A program made the translations under genes and the position numbers. This document shows, one piece after another, positions 18,350 to 29,382 of a DNA stretch of 51,464 nt (positions are counted from its first letter, which is position 1; every line of letters begins with the position of its first letter). The stretch comes from Verrucomicrobiota bacterium (GTDB taxonomy: Bacteria > Verrucomicrobiota > Verrucomicrobiia > Limisphaerales > UBA9464), in the NCBI GenBank assembly GCA_008933025.1, contig WBXI01000006.1:1-51464 (forward strand), read 5' to 3'. The notes under the pieces are model-generated. The model saw only the letters and a program-made list of their open reading frames with translations, was not told the DNA's origin and searched no databases.

Positions 18350-21300
18350 TCACCCGAAGTCGTGCGACGCCGGCGCGTTCATCCGCAGGTCCAGCCACTC
18401 GAACTTCTCCGCCTTCACGTGGATCGTCGCGTGCCGGCGTTGCACCACGCCCTCGCACGCCAGGAACGGCTCGCTCACCAACCGCAACCGCTCCGCCTCG
18501 AACAACGCCGGCGACACGATCAGGTTCGCCACGCCCGTCTCGTCCTCGAGGCTCACGAAACAGATCCCCTTCGCCGTGCCCGGCCGTTGCCGGCAGATCA
18601 CCTGCCCCGCCACCCGGACCCGCCACCCGTCTTCCGCCTGCGCCAGTTGGGACGCCTGCCACACCCCTTCCAGCCGCGGCCGCAACAACGCCATCGGGTG
18701 CGGTCCGGTCGTGAGCCGCAATCCCTCGTAGTCCGCCTCCATCCGTTCCTTCGCGTCCATCCGCGCCAGAGGCACGCCCGACCCGGCGGTACCCGGGCCC
18801 GGCCCGAACAATTCGTCCGGCCGCAGCGCGCGCTCGGCTTCCCACAGCGCCGCCCGCCGGTGTTCCGCCAACCCGTTCAACGCGCCGATCGATGCCAGCG
18901 TCCGCCACTCGTCCGCCGGCAGTTTCACGCGCGACCGCAGGTCGTCGAGCGACGCGAACGGCCGGCGTTCGCGCTCGGCGACGAGTCGGTCCGCCCCGGC
19001 CCGGCGCAACCCCCGGACGCCCGCGAGCCCGAGCCGGAGGTGGCCATCCGGTTCGATGGTGCAATCCGCCGACGAACGCAGCACGCACACCGGCCGCACC
19101 TTCACGCCGTGCCGCTGGGCGTCCTGCACCACCGTGGCGGGCGAGTAGAAACCCATCGGCTGGTTGTTCAGCAGCGCGCAGTAAAACTCCGGCGCCCGGT
19201 GTGCCTTCAGGTAGGCGCTGGCGTAGGCGATGTGCGCGAAGCTGATGGCATGCGATTCCGGGAACCCGTAGAGCGCGAACGATCCCACGGCGCGGACGAT
19301 GCGTTCCGCGGTGTCGTCGGCGACGCCGCGTTCCCTCATCGCGGCGCGGAGCCGGGCCGACACGCGCTGCATCTTCTCGTCCGACCGATGGAAACTGATC
19401 GCGCGCCGCAATTCCTCCGCCTCGGTGCCGCTGAAGTCCGCCATGACCATGGCCATGGAGAGCATCTGCTCCTGGAACAGGGGCACGCCGAGCGTGCGCT
19501 CCAGCACCGGGCGCAACCGCTCGTCGTAGTAGGTCACCGCCTCGGTGCCGTCGCGTCGGCGCAGGTAGGGGTGGGCGAGGTCGCCCTGGATCGGTCCCGG
19601 CCGGATCAATGCCACCTCGACCACCAGGTCGTAGAAACACTTCGGCTTGAGCCGCGGCAACGTCGCCATCTGCGCGCGGCTCTCCACCTGGAACACGCCC
19701 ACCGTGTCCGCGCGCTGCAGCATCGCGAACGTGGCCGGATCGTCCTCCGGCAACCGCGCCAGATCCACGGGATGTCCCCGCTCGCCCGTCAACCGCACGC
19801 AGTCCTGCAGGGCCGACATCATGCCGAGACCCAGCAGGTCCACCTTGATGATCCCGAGTTCCTCGCAGTCGTCCTTGTCCCATTGGCAGACCACGCGGCC
19901 GGGCATGGCGGCATTTTCCAGCGGCACCACGCGGTGCAGGGCATCCTGGCACACGATCATTCCGCCGGTGTGTTGCCCGAGGTGCCGGGGCAACCGCCGC
20001 ATCTGTTGGTAGACCGACACGAACGCGGGCGCGCGCGGGTGGGTCCGCGGCAACCCGGCCTGTTCCATGTGTTCCTCCAGCGCGACCGTGTGCGGGAAAT
20101 CGCCGTGCGAGAACAGCGCCGAGAAGCGGTCGAGCACGTCGGCCGGCAGGTTCAGCGCCTTGCCGATTTCCCGCGCCGCGCTGCGCCCGCGGTAGGTGAT
20201 GACCGTGGCCGTCATCGCAGCGCCGTGCGGGCCGTAGCGTCGGTACACTTCCTGGATCACCCGCTCGCGCCGTTCGCCGCTGGGCAGGTCCACGTCGATG
20301 TCCGGCCACCCCTTGCGTCCCTCGCTGAGGAAGCGTTCGAACAGCACGTTGAACCGGACGGGATCGACCGCGGTGATGCCGAGGCAGAAGCACACCGCGC
20401 TGTTGGCCGCGCTGCCGCGGCCCTGGGCGAGGATGTCGTTCTCGCGGCAGAACCGGACGAGGTCGGCCACCATCAGGAAATAGCCCGCGAACCCGAGTTT
20501 GCCGATCAACGCCAACTCCTTCGCGAGCAACCCGCGCACCTTCTCCGGAATCCCGTCCGGATACCGCCGCCGGGCCCCGGTCCGGGTCCATGCCTGCAGC
20601 ACGCCTTCCATCGTCTCGCCCGGGCCCACCGGGAACCGCGGGAATTCGTACCCCAGATCGCCGAACCGGTATTGCAACCGATCCGCCAACGCCACCGTCT
20701 GGGCGATCGCCTCCGGCACATCCGCGAACAAAGCCGCCATGGCGCGCGGATCCTTGAGGTGACGGGCGTCGTTCGACGCCAGCAACGAGCCCGCGGCATC
20801 GAGATGCGTGTGGTGGCGCAGGCAGGCGAACACGTCGAGCACGGCACGGGCCTCGGGCGTCGCGTGCAACACGCCGTTGGTCGCCAGCAACGGCAGTTTC
20901 CGGGTCCGCGCGAGGTCCACGAGCGCCGCGTTCACGCGGTCTTCCCCCCGCACCCGGTGGCGCTGCAGTTCCACGAAGACGTTGCCCGGCCCGAACGCCC
21001 GCTCCAACCGCCGCGCCGCGTCCGCCGCGCCCTGCATCCCGCCGCCGCCCAGCAACGCCCGGCGCAACGGGCCTTCCTCGTCGCCCGTCAACGCCACCAA
21101 CCCGCCCGCACCCCCGTCGAGTTCGTCCCAGCGGATCCGTGCCTCGCCTTTCGCCGACCGCAGGTGCGCCCGGCTCAACAACCCGCACAGGTTCTGGTAG
21201 CCGCCCCGGTCCACCACCAGCACCGGCACGACCGACCCGTCTTCCATCGCGAGTTCGGACCCGACGACCGGCCGGATGCCGGCCTCGCGCGCGACGCCGG

Positions 21301-21460
21301 CCAACCGGGGGATTCCCTGCACGCCCATGCGGTCGCACACCGCGATGGCGGGCATGCCAAGGCGTGCCGCGGTGTCCGCCAGGGTTTCCGGCAACGACGC
21401 CGCGCGCAGGAAACTGAACGCGCTGCGCGCGTGCAACTCGACGTAGCCCGGCGCTTTCAA
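18350..21460 (-). CDS. dnaE2: Error-prone DNA polymerase III alpha-like (DnaE2/ImuC), TTG start overlapping imuB stop
   Basis: 'YVELHARSAFSFLRAASLPETL', 'QGRGSAANSAVCFCLGIT', 'GWPDIDVDLPSGERRE', C-terminal OB fold. Confidence 0.94.
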   Translation of the reverse strand: MKAPGYVELHARSAFSFLRAASLPETLADTAARLGMPAIAVCDRMGVQGIPRLAGVAREAGIRPVVGSELAMEDGSVVPVLVVDRGGYQNLCGLLSRAHLRSAKGEARIRWDELDGGAGGLVALTGDEEGPLRRALLGGGGMQGAADAARRLERAFGPGNVFVELQRHRVRGEDRVNAALVDLARTRKLPLLATNGVLHATPEARAVLDVFACLRHHTHLDAAGSLLASNDARHLKDPRAMAALFADVPEAIAQTVALADRLQYRFGDLGYEFPRFPVGPGETMEGVLQAWTRTGARRRYPDGIPEKVRGLLAKELALIGKLGFAGYFLMVADLVRFCRENDILAQGRGSAANSAVCFCLGITAVDPVRFNVLFERFLSEGRKGWPDIDVDLPSGERRERVIQEVYRRYGPHGAAMTATVITYRGRSAAREIGKALNLPADVLDRFSALFSHGDFPHTVALEEHMEQAGLPRTHPRAPAFVSVYQQMRRLPRHLGQHTGGMIVCQDALHRVVPLENAAMPGRVVCQWDKDDCEELGIIKVDLLGLGMMSALQDCVRLTGERGHPVDLARLPEDDPATFAMLQRADTVGVFQVESRAQMATLPRLKPKCFYDLVVEVALIRPGPIQGDLAHPYLRRRDGTEAVTYYDERLRPVLERTLGVPLFQEQMLSMAMVMADFSGTEAEELRRAISFHRSDEKMQRVSARLRAAMRERGVADDTAERIVRAVGSFALYGFPESHAISFAHIAYASAYLKAHRAPEFYCALLNNQPMGFYSPATVVQDAQRHGVKVRPVCVLRSSADCTIEPDGHLRLGLAGVRGLRRAGADRLVAERERRPFASLDDLRSRVKLPADEWRTLASIGALNGLAEHRRAALWEAERALRPDELFGPGPGTAGSGVPLARMDAKERMEADYEGLRLTTGPHPMALLRPRLEGVWQASQLAQAEDGWRVRVAGQVICRQRPGTAKGICFVSLEDETGVANLIVSPALFEAERLRLVSEPFLACEGVVQRRHATIHVKAEKFEWLDLRMNAPASHDFG

Positions 21461-23085
21461 TCCATCGCTCCTTCCACGGTCCAGACGCCGCCCGATTCCA
21501 CCAACCGCAGCACCGTCCCGCCCCGCAGCGACACGTCCCATTCCGCGCGCGACCACCCGTCCGCTTCCCACCAGCGTCCCGAGGCTTCCCACGGCCCCGA
21601 CGCCTCCACGATCCGCCCGCCCGCCACCGTGCACCGCACCGATGCGGGACGCCGGCTGGGATCGGCGCCGGGTTCCACCGGCTTCGCGGCCCCGGCGGAG
21701 GCGACGCCGGGGAATGCCACCACCTTCGCGTCGACCGTGTCCGGCGCTCCGGGCCGGAACATCGGGTCCAGCCACGCCGCGACATCCGCCGGCAGGGGCG
21801 GCCGGAAGCAACGCCACGGGGTGCGCCGCGCCAATTCCGCGGCGCGGCCCTTCGCCGGCGGCGCGTTGTCGAAATCGGGCGGCACCAACCGGAACTGGCC
21901 GGGCCGATGCCCGTCGGAACGCACGGGGCTGCCGACGCGATCGGCACCGACCAACGCGCTGAGGCGCGCGAGGGTTTCCTGGAATTGGTGCGGATCCTTC
22001 AACGCGGCCTCGAACAGGCCGAACTGCCGTTGCACCGGCCGCGCCGGCTCCGCCGAGAGCGTCGCGCCCGTCACCGCCGACTCGGTCCGCACGCCGTCGA
22101 GATGCGTCTGGAGCATCCGGAACAGGACCTCCGCGCGGCGGGTCGGCTGCGGCACGTCCAGACGCCGTTCCCACGCGGCGCCGGATTCCAACCGGAGGCG
22201 CAGCACCAGCACTTCCGCGACCCAGCCGAATGCCGCGAGCCGCGCCTCGAGCGATTCCGCGTGGCGCCGCAGCACGAACAGCAACGGCTCGAGCGTCTCG
22301 ACCGGATGCCCCAGTTCCGCGGTTTCCTCGAAATGTTCCGCCGGCCTGGCCAACCGCAGCGGCCGACGGGCGGTCGTCGATGCCGCCGCAAACAATCCCA
22401 GTGCCTCCAACCCGAGCCGGTCCGCGAGTTCCGCCTGGCCGAGCGCCAGCAAGGCTCCCACCGTGGACACGCCCCATTTCCCGAGGATTTCCAGCACGTG
22501 GGGCGTCGGGTCCAACGCTTCCACCGGCAGCGACGCCACGAACCCCGCGGCGTCCCGCGCCCATGCCACCGGTCCCGCGACGAGCGACGCGGCCGAATTC
22601 ACCGCGGGCCAACGCGCCGCGTGCAGGGCCACGGAAGGCGTCGCGCCGAGACCCACGCGCGCCTGCAGGCCGAGACCCGCGGCCACCGCGTGCAAACGCG
22701 CGCCCCACGCCATGGGCGCCGTGCCGTCGCCCGACCCGCCGCCGCGCCATTCGGACAACCCGCGCAGGTCGAGCGTCACCGTGCCCGGGGAGGTCTGCTC
22801 GAGGTTCGGGGAGAAGCCGAACGCGGCCTGCAGCAACGCGTCCGTCGCGGTCGCTTCCGCGCGCGGCGAACGGTGGCGCACCCCCACGTCGCGGCAGCGC
22901 GCGAGGGCCTGGGGCGCGGTCATGCCGGATGCCACGCCCGCGGCCCGGGCCGGCCCGGTGAGATCCATCACGCGGGGCGTGTCCGACGCCGGATCCACCA
23001 GCACCACGGGACGCGCCCACTCGGCGGGTTCGTGGCGCAACACGGCCTGGAGCGGGAATTGCGGGACGTGGACGACGGCATTCAT
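21457..23085 (-). CDS. imuB: ImuB-like Y-family polymerase homolog
   Basis: Y-family-like fold with degenerate active site, located between imuA-like gene and dnaE2. Confidence 0.88.
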   Translation of the reverse strand: MNAVVHVPQFPLQAVLRHEPAEWARPVVLVDPASDTPRVMDLTGPARAAGVASGMTAPQALARCRDVGVRHRSPRAEATATDALLQAAFGFSPNLEQTSPGTVTLDLRGLSEWRGGGSGDGTAPMAWGARLHAVAAGLGLQARVGLGATPSVALHAARWPAVNSAASLVAGPVAWARDAAGFVASLPVEALDPTPHVLEILGKWGVSTVGALLALGQAELADRLGLEALGLFAAASTTARRPLRLARPAEHFEETAELGHPVETLEPLLFVLRRHAESLEARLAAFGWVAEVLVLRLRLESGAAWERRLDVPQPTRRAEVLFRMLQTHLDGVRTESAVTGATLSAEPARPVQRQFGLFEAALKDPHQFQETLARLSALVGADRVGSPVRSDGHRPGQFRLVPPDFDNAPPAKGRAAELARRTPWRCFRPPLPADVAAWLDPMFRPGAPDTVDAKVVAFPGVASAGAAKPVEPGADPSRRPASVRCTVAGGRIVEASGPWEASGRWWEADGWSRAEWDVSLRGGTVLRLVESGGVWTVEGAMD

Positions 23086-23089
23086 CGGT

Positions 23090-23773
23090 TCAACCGGCCT
23101 GCTTCGCGTCGCTTTCCGCGCCGTCGACCGCCTCCACCGCGCGCAGCACCTCGAAGCGCACCGACGCCAAGGCTGCCGCCGGGCCGGCATCCAGGGCGTC
23201 CAACCCGAGTCCCGCGGCCACCCGCACCCGCGCCAACGCGGCCCCGGTCATCGACGACGGCGTGACCACCAGCAACGCGGATCCATGGTGCGACAGCAAC
23301 CGGCCGAACCGATGCCAGACGCTCGCGGAAACCCGGCGCAGTTGGAACGCCGGGTTCGCCTTCAGGTCGAGCAGCACGAGCGGAAAATTCCGGTCCCGCA
23401 GGATCAGGTCCGTCGCCTTCAACGCCTCGGCGGCATCCCGGCAACGCACCCACAACAACCGCGCCAGTTCGTCGGGCTCGAGCGCGTCCACGTCGAGGCT
23501 GTCCGCCCCGTCCACCAACGCCACGAACCGGCCGTCGGCCGCCGCCCGGCGCACGATGGCGTGCAGCACCTGCACGGAACCGGAACCCGGTCCGGTACCG
23601 ACCAATTCGGTGAGGCCACCCTGGGGAATCCCGCCACCCAGCGCCCCGTCGAGCGCCGGAACCCCGGTGGGCACCACGGGCGTGGACCGCGGCTCGGGCA
23701 GGCCCAACCGCGCCTGCGGGAGACGTTCCCGGAGGAGACGGCGGAGTTCGACGACGCTGGTAGGGTTGCGCAT
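23090..23773 (-). CDS. imuA: ImuA-like RecA-family protein
   Basis: 'VPTGVPALDGALGGGIPQGGLTELVGTGPGSGSVQVLHA', cassette position. Confidence 0.85.
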   Translation of the reverse strand: MRNPTSVVELRRLLRERLPQARLGLPEPRSTPVVPTGVPALDGALGGGIPQGGLTELVGTGPGSGSVQVLHAIVRRAAADGRFVALVDGADSLDVDALEPDELARLLWVRCRDAAEALKATDLILRDRNFPLVLLDLKANPAFQLRRVSASVWHRFGRLLSHHGSALLVVTPSSMTGAALARVRVAAGLGLDALDAGPAAALASVRFEVLRAVEAVDGAESDAKQAG

Positions 23774-24013
23774 GACACCCAGGGCCGGAGCGATCCGGGA
23801 CGGGCACGGTACGCCGCCCCGTGCCGACCGGAACCGAAATCTTGCCACCCCGGTAAGATGGCCGCGACCATGCACCCGGGGGTCGGACAACGGCGGTCCG
23901 ATGCCCGGCGGGTGCCGTCGGCCAAACCCAGCGCGGGCCGGGCCGACGCCGGCAAACGTTCGGGACCTGGAATTCTTGTTTCCACATGGCATGCGGACGG
24001 CTAGTCCTCGGGC

Positions 24014-24703
24014 ATGCGATTCGGGCGCTGGACTTTGGCGATCGGCATCGGCGCGGCGGGATTCGGAGCCTTGGCGGTGGCCGACGACGTCCGTGCCGTG
24101 GCCGGCGTGCCGGGTTTCGCCGCCATTGGCATTCTCCAATGGATCGACCCCCCCACGGGGTTGCCCGTCGCGCTGTTCGCGGATCCCTTCGGCCGACTGC
24201 CCGCGATCGTCCAGGACCGGATCGTGATCGGCGACCCCGGCACCGCGGACTTCTCGACGGGACAGGTTCCCCTGCTGGTGGCCAGCGAGGTCCTGCCGGC
24301 GTATTGGGAACAACCTTGCGTCTGGAAGACCGCCCGGCGCGGGCCGGCGGGATTTGCCGGGCGTATGGGCCCGTGGGCAGCGCGGGATTTCGCGGGGATT
24401 CCCGCGACGGACCGGCGCGCCTCGGAATGGGACAATGGATCCGAAGCCCGGGTGGTCTGGTTTGCCGCCGGCAATGGCACCGGTTCCCAGGGTCGGACGG
24501 CACCGGCCGTCGTGTTGGCGCCGCGCGAACTGCACGTCGAAATGCTCGTCGAGCCCGGCCGGGCGTTCGATGTCTTGTCGTCGACCGACGTCGGCGGCCC
24601 CTATGCCGCCGTTTCCCGGGTCATCTCCGGTCCGGACGGGCACCTCGTCTTCACGGTGCCGGTGGTCGACGACATTGGTTTTTTCCGCCTCTTTCCGCTG
24701 TGA
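24014..24703 (+). CDS. Secreted hypothetical protein with a verrucomicrobial-type C-terminal domain (ends FFRLFPL)
   Basis: Signal peptide; 'VEPGRAFDVLSSTDVGGPYAAV...GFFRLFPL'. Confidence 0.6.
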   Translation: MRFGRWTLAIGIGAAGFGALAVADDVRAVAGVPGFAAIGILQWIDPPTGLPVALFADPFGRLPAIVQDRIVIGDPGTADFSTGQVPLLVASEVLPAYWEQPCVWKTARRGPAGFAGRMGPWAARDFAGIPATDRRASEWDNGSEARVVWFAAGNGTGSQGRTAPAVVLAPRELHVEMLVEPGRAFDVLSSTDVGGPYAAVSRVISGPDGHLVFTVPVVDDIGFFRLFPL

Positions 24704-24767
24704 ACGAACCTCCGTCCCCTTTCCCAAAGTCCATTTCCGAAGAACACATTCCCGAAGCACACATTCC

Positions 24768-25322
24768 ATGAAAACCATCCCGCGTCTCTGGATCGTCGGT
24801 TTCCTCGTCCTGCTGCTCCAGGGTCCAGCCGTCCTCGCCCAGTCTTCCGCCACCACCGCCACCGTCCTCCTGACGATCAAAGGCAAGGACGGCGAACTGT
24901 TGGGCGAGGTGACGCAGAAGGGACGCGAGGGACAGCACAGGGTGCTCGCGTTCAACCACGAGATCGCTTCCCAACGCGACCTCTCCAGCGGGCTCCCCAC
25001 CGGCAAGCGGCAGCACCAACCGCTCCGCGTGGTGAAGTACATCAACCGGTCGTCGCCGCTGCTGCTGAATGCGATGGCCAAAAGCGACGTGTTTCCCGAG
25101 GTCACGCTCACCGTGTGGGCGACCGCCGCAACGGGCCTCGAGAACGTGCTGGTCACCTACACGCTCTCCGATGCCCGGATCGTCGATCTCCGCGTCTGGA
25201 TGCCCAACAAACTCGATGCCGCCGCGCAGTCGTACGTGCCCTCCGAGGAGGTCGCGTTTTCCTACTCCACGATCACCGTGACCTATGCCCAGGGGGGCAT
25301 CGTCGGCTCCGACGGCCCCTGA
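24768..25322 (+). CDS. Hcp-like (type VI tube protein family) protein with N-terminal signal peptide
   Basis: 'FNHEIASQRDLSSGLPTGKRQHQPLRVVKYINRSSPLLLNAMAKSDVFPEVTLTVW' resembles the Hcp core; preceded by MKTIPRLWIVGFLVLLLQGPAVLAQS. Confidence 0.8.
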   Translation: MKTIPRLWIVGFLVLLLQGPAVLAQSSATTATVLLTIKGKDGELLGEVTQKGREGQHRVLAFNHEIASQRDLSSGLPTGKRQHQPLRVVKYINRSSPLLLNAMAKSDVFPEVTLTVWATAATGLENVLVTYTLSDARIVDLRVWMPNKLDAAAQSYVPSEEVAFSYSTITVTYAQGGIVGSDGP

Positions 25323-25375
25323 GCCCGCAGTTTCCCATCGCCCCGGCGCCCGTGCTGTGTCCCCATCTCGCGCCG

Positions 25376-26581
25376 GTGAACGGTCAGGGATCCGAATTCG
25401 ACGTGGTGGTGATCGGCGGCGGTGCCGCGGGCCTCTTTTGTGCCCGCACGGCCGGGCTGCGGGGGCGGCGCGTCGTCGTCCTCGAGCACAACGCTCGCCT
25501 CGGGAACAAGATCCTCGTCTCCGGCGGCGGCCGCTGCAATTTCACCAACGTCGGCGCCACCGCAGCCAATTACGTCACCAGCGGCAGCCCGCACTTCGCC
25601 AAGTCCGCCTTCGCCCGTTTCACCCCCGCCGATTTCCTCGCCCTCGTCGAACGCCACGGCATTGCCTGGAACGAACGGAAGCTCGGCCAACTCTTCTGCG
25701 TCCAGAGTTCCCGCCAGATCCTGTCCATGCTCGAGGCCGAGTGCGCCGCGGCCGGCGTCGCCATCCGGACCCAATGCCGGGTCGGCGGTGTTTCCCGCAT
25801 TCCCGGCGAGGGAACCCTGCGCTGGGAAATCGCGACGGATGGCGGTCCGGTGCGCGCCGCGTCGCTGGTCGTTGCCACCGGCGGACTCTCGTTCCCCAAA
25901 CTCGGCGCGACCCCGTTCGGCTACCGGGTCGCCGAACAGTTTGGTTTGAAGCTCGTCGCGCAGCGCCCCGGCCTCGTGCCTTTGACGTGGAATCCGCCGG
26001 ACCATGCGTCCTACGCCGACCTCACCGGCCTCGCCATCCTGGTCGGGGCCCAGGCCGGTCCCGACACCCCGGTCTTCCGCGAGAACGTCCTCTTCACGCA
26101 CCGCGGCCTCAGCGGACCGGTCATCCTCCAGGTCTCCAACCAGCGCCAGCCGGGCGAACCGATCCATCTCGACCTGCTCCCCGGCCTCGATGTCCCGGCA
26201 TGGCTGGCGGACCGCTCGCGCGGCGGCCAGACGTTGAAGCAGGCGGTTCGCGGCCTGTGGCCGGAACGATTCGCGTCCGCATGGTGCGCGCGCAATGCCC
26301 CCGAACGACTGCTCGGCCAATGGTCGCGCAAAGACCAGGAAACCGTCGCCGCAGCGATCCAGGCGTGGACCATCGCGCCGGCGGGGGACGAGGGATACCC
26401 CAAGGCCGAGGTGACGTTGGGCGGCGTGGACACGGCGGAATTGTCCTCGAAGACCATGGAAGCACGGAAGGCCCCCGGGTTGTATTTCGTGGGCGAGGTG
26501 GTGGACATGACCGGTTGGCTGGGCGGCTACAACTTCCAGTGGGCCTGGGCCAGCAGCCATGCCGCGGGCCAGGCGGTCTGA
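25376..26581 (+). CDS. HI0933/YhiN-family NAD(P)/FAD-dependent oxidoreductase (GTG start)
   Basis: 'FDVVVIGGGAAGLFCARTAGLRGRRVVVLEHNARLGNKILVSGGGRCNFTN', 'YFVGEVVDMTGWLGGYNFQWAWASS'. Confidence 0.93.
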   Translation: MNGQGSEFDVVVIGGGAAGLFCARTAGLRGRRVVVLEHNARLGNKILVSGGGRCNFTNVGATAANYVTSGSPHFAKSAFARFTPADFLALVERHGIAWNERKLGQLFCVQSSRQILSMLEAECAAAGVAIRTQCRVGGVSRIPGEGTLRWEIATDGGPVRAASLVVATGGLSFPKLGATPFGYRVAEQFGLKLVAQRPGLVPLTWNPPDHASYADLTGLAILVGAQAGPDTPVFRENVLFTHRGLSGPVILQVSNQRQPGEPIHLDLLPGLDVPAWLADRSRGGQTLKQAVRGLWPERFASAWCARNAPERLLGQWSRKDQETVAAAIQAWTIAPAGDEGYPKAEVTLGGVDTAELSSKTMEARKAPGLYFVGEVVDMTGWLGGYNFQWAWASSHAAGQAV

Positions 26582-26675
26582 ACGCCCGGCGCGTTTCGAG
26601 TTTCATGACCGGGGCGCCCACGCCCGCCCCCATGCTTGAAACTTCAAGCTTCCGGTTCGAAACTCCCCGCACGCA

Positions 26676-27962
26676 ATGGCCGTGAACCGCAAAGCCCCGC
26701 CGCGCTCCAGTTTCCTCGACAAGGTGCTGGGTCGGTTGGATCGGCTGGATTCCGAGGGTCTCCAGTCCGTGGTCCAGCGCCTCGCCCGCGAACGCGGGTT
26801 CCTCGAGACCCTGTTCAATTCCATCGAGGACGGCGTGATCGTCGCCGACAACCAGGGGCGCGTGGCCTATTTCAACGCGGCCGCGATGGCCCTCGTCGGC
26901 TTGCCGACCCAGGGCGCCGAAGGCGAACCGGTCCGCCGGTTCCTTCCCGAAATCGACTGGGACCACATCCTCGCCCAGGACGAGGCCGGCGGTCCGGCGG
27001 TGCACCGGAGCGAATTCGAGATCCAGTACCCCCGCCCCCGCTACATCCGTCTCTATGCCGCGCCGCTCGACGGCGACGCGCCCGGCAGTTCCGGGGTCGC
27101 GCTCATCCTCCACGACGCCACCGAGGCCCGCCAAAAGACCACCGAGGCCATCGAGACCGAGCGCATCCACGCGCTGACACTGCTCGCCGCCAGCGACGCC
27201 CACGAGATCGGCAATCCCCTCAACGCCCTCCACATCCACCTGCAACTGATCGAGCGCGACCTGCGCAAGCTCCGGCTCCTGCACGGGCTCGGGACCGGCG
27301 ACGCCTCGGAACGCCGCCGTGCCCGGGGCACCCGGACGGCCCCGGCCCCGGCCGACATCGAGGAAATCCTCGCGCGGACCGAGGGCTACCTCGGGGTGGC
27401 GCAGGGAGAGATCGGGCGTTTGGACTACATCGTGACCCAGTTCCTGCAGGCGTTGCGGCCGACGCCCCCGCGATTCCAGACCGGATGTCTCAACACCACG
27501 GTGCGCGAGACGCTGGAGTTGCTGCGGCCGGAGTTGGGCAACCGGCAGATCACCGTCGCCGACCAACTCGCGCGCACCCTGCCGGACGCGCGGTTCGACC
27601 CCGCCCAGTTGAAGCAGGTGTTCGTGAACCTGGTGAAGAACGCGATGCAGGCGATGAGCACGGGCGGTAGGCTGACCTTGGCGAGCGGGGCGACGCCCGA
27701 TGGCGTTTGGATCTCCGTGGCCGACACCGGGACGGGGATTCCGGCGGAGCGGCTCTCGCGGATTTTCGAGCCGTTCTTCACCACCAAACAAAAGGGCTCC
27801 GGACTCGGGTTGATGATCGTGCAACGGATCGTCCGCGACCACGGTGGGCGCATCGAATTGGACAGCCGGGTGGGACGGGGCACGACTTTCAAGCTCTGGC
27901 TGCCGTTGGCGGAGCGAACCCCCCTGGGATTGCCGGCGGCGGACGGCGGACGCCCGGCATGA
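26676..27962 (+). CDS. PAS-domain sensor histidine kinase (NtrB-like)
   Basis: PAS 'LFNSIEDGVIVADNQGRVAYFN', H-box 'SDAHEIGNPLNALHIHLQ', G-box 'VADTGTGIP'. Confidence 0.92.
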   Translation: MAVNRKAPPRSSFLDKVLGRLDRLDSEGLQSVVQRLARERGFLETLFNSIEDGVIVADNQGRVAYFNAAAMALVGLPTQGAEGEPVRRFLPEIDWDHILAQDEAGGPAVHRSEFEIQYPRPRYIRLYAAPLDGDAPGSSGVALILHDATEARQKTTEAIETERIHALTLLAASDAHEIGNPLNALHIHLQLIERDLRKLRLLHGLGTGDASERRRARGTRTAPAPADIEEILARTEGYLGVAQGEIGRLDYIVTQFLQALRPTPPRFQTGCLNTTVRETLELLRPELGNRQITVADQLARTLPDARFDPAQLKQVFVNLVKNAMQAMSTGGRLTLASGATPDGVWISVADTGTGIPAERLSRIFEPFFTTKQKGSGLGLMIVQRIVRDHGGRIELDSRVGRGTTFKLWLPLAERTPLGLPAADGGRPA

Positions 27963-28011
27963 CGGCACAAGTCCGTTTCCCCCGGGCCCGGAGTCGGTTA
28001 GCATCGACCCC

Positions 28012-29381
<1,370 letters not shown>

Positions 29382-29382
<1 letters not shown>

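Noticed and set aside
17729-24004. A 2091-aa plus-strand open frame
   Set aside because: Lies antisense to the well-supported dnaE2-imuB-imuA cassette; Arg/His/Pro-rich composition typical of shadow frames in high-GC DNA.
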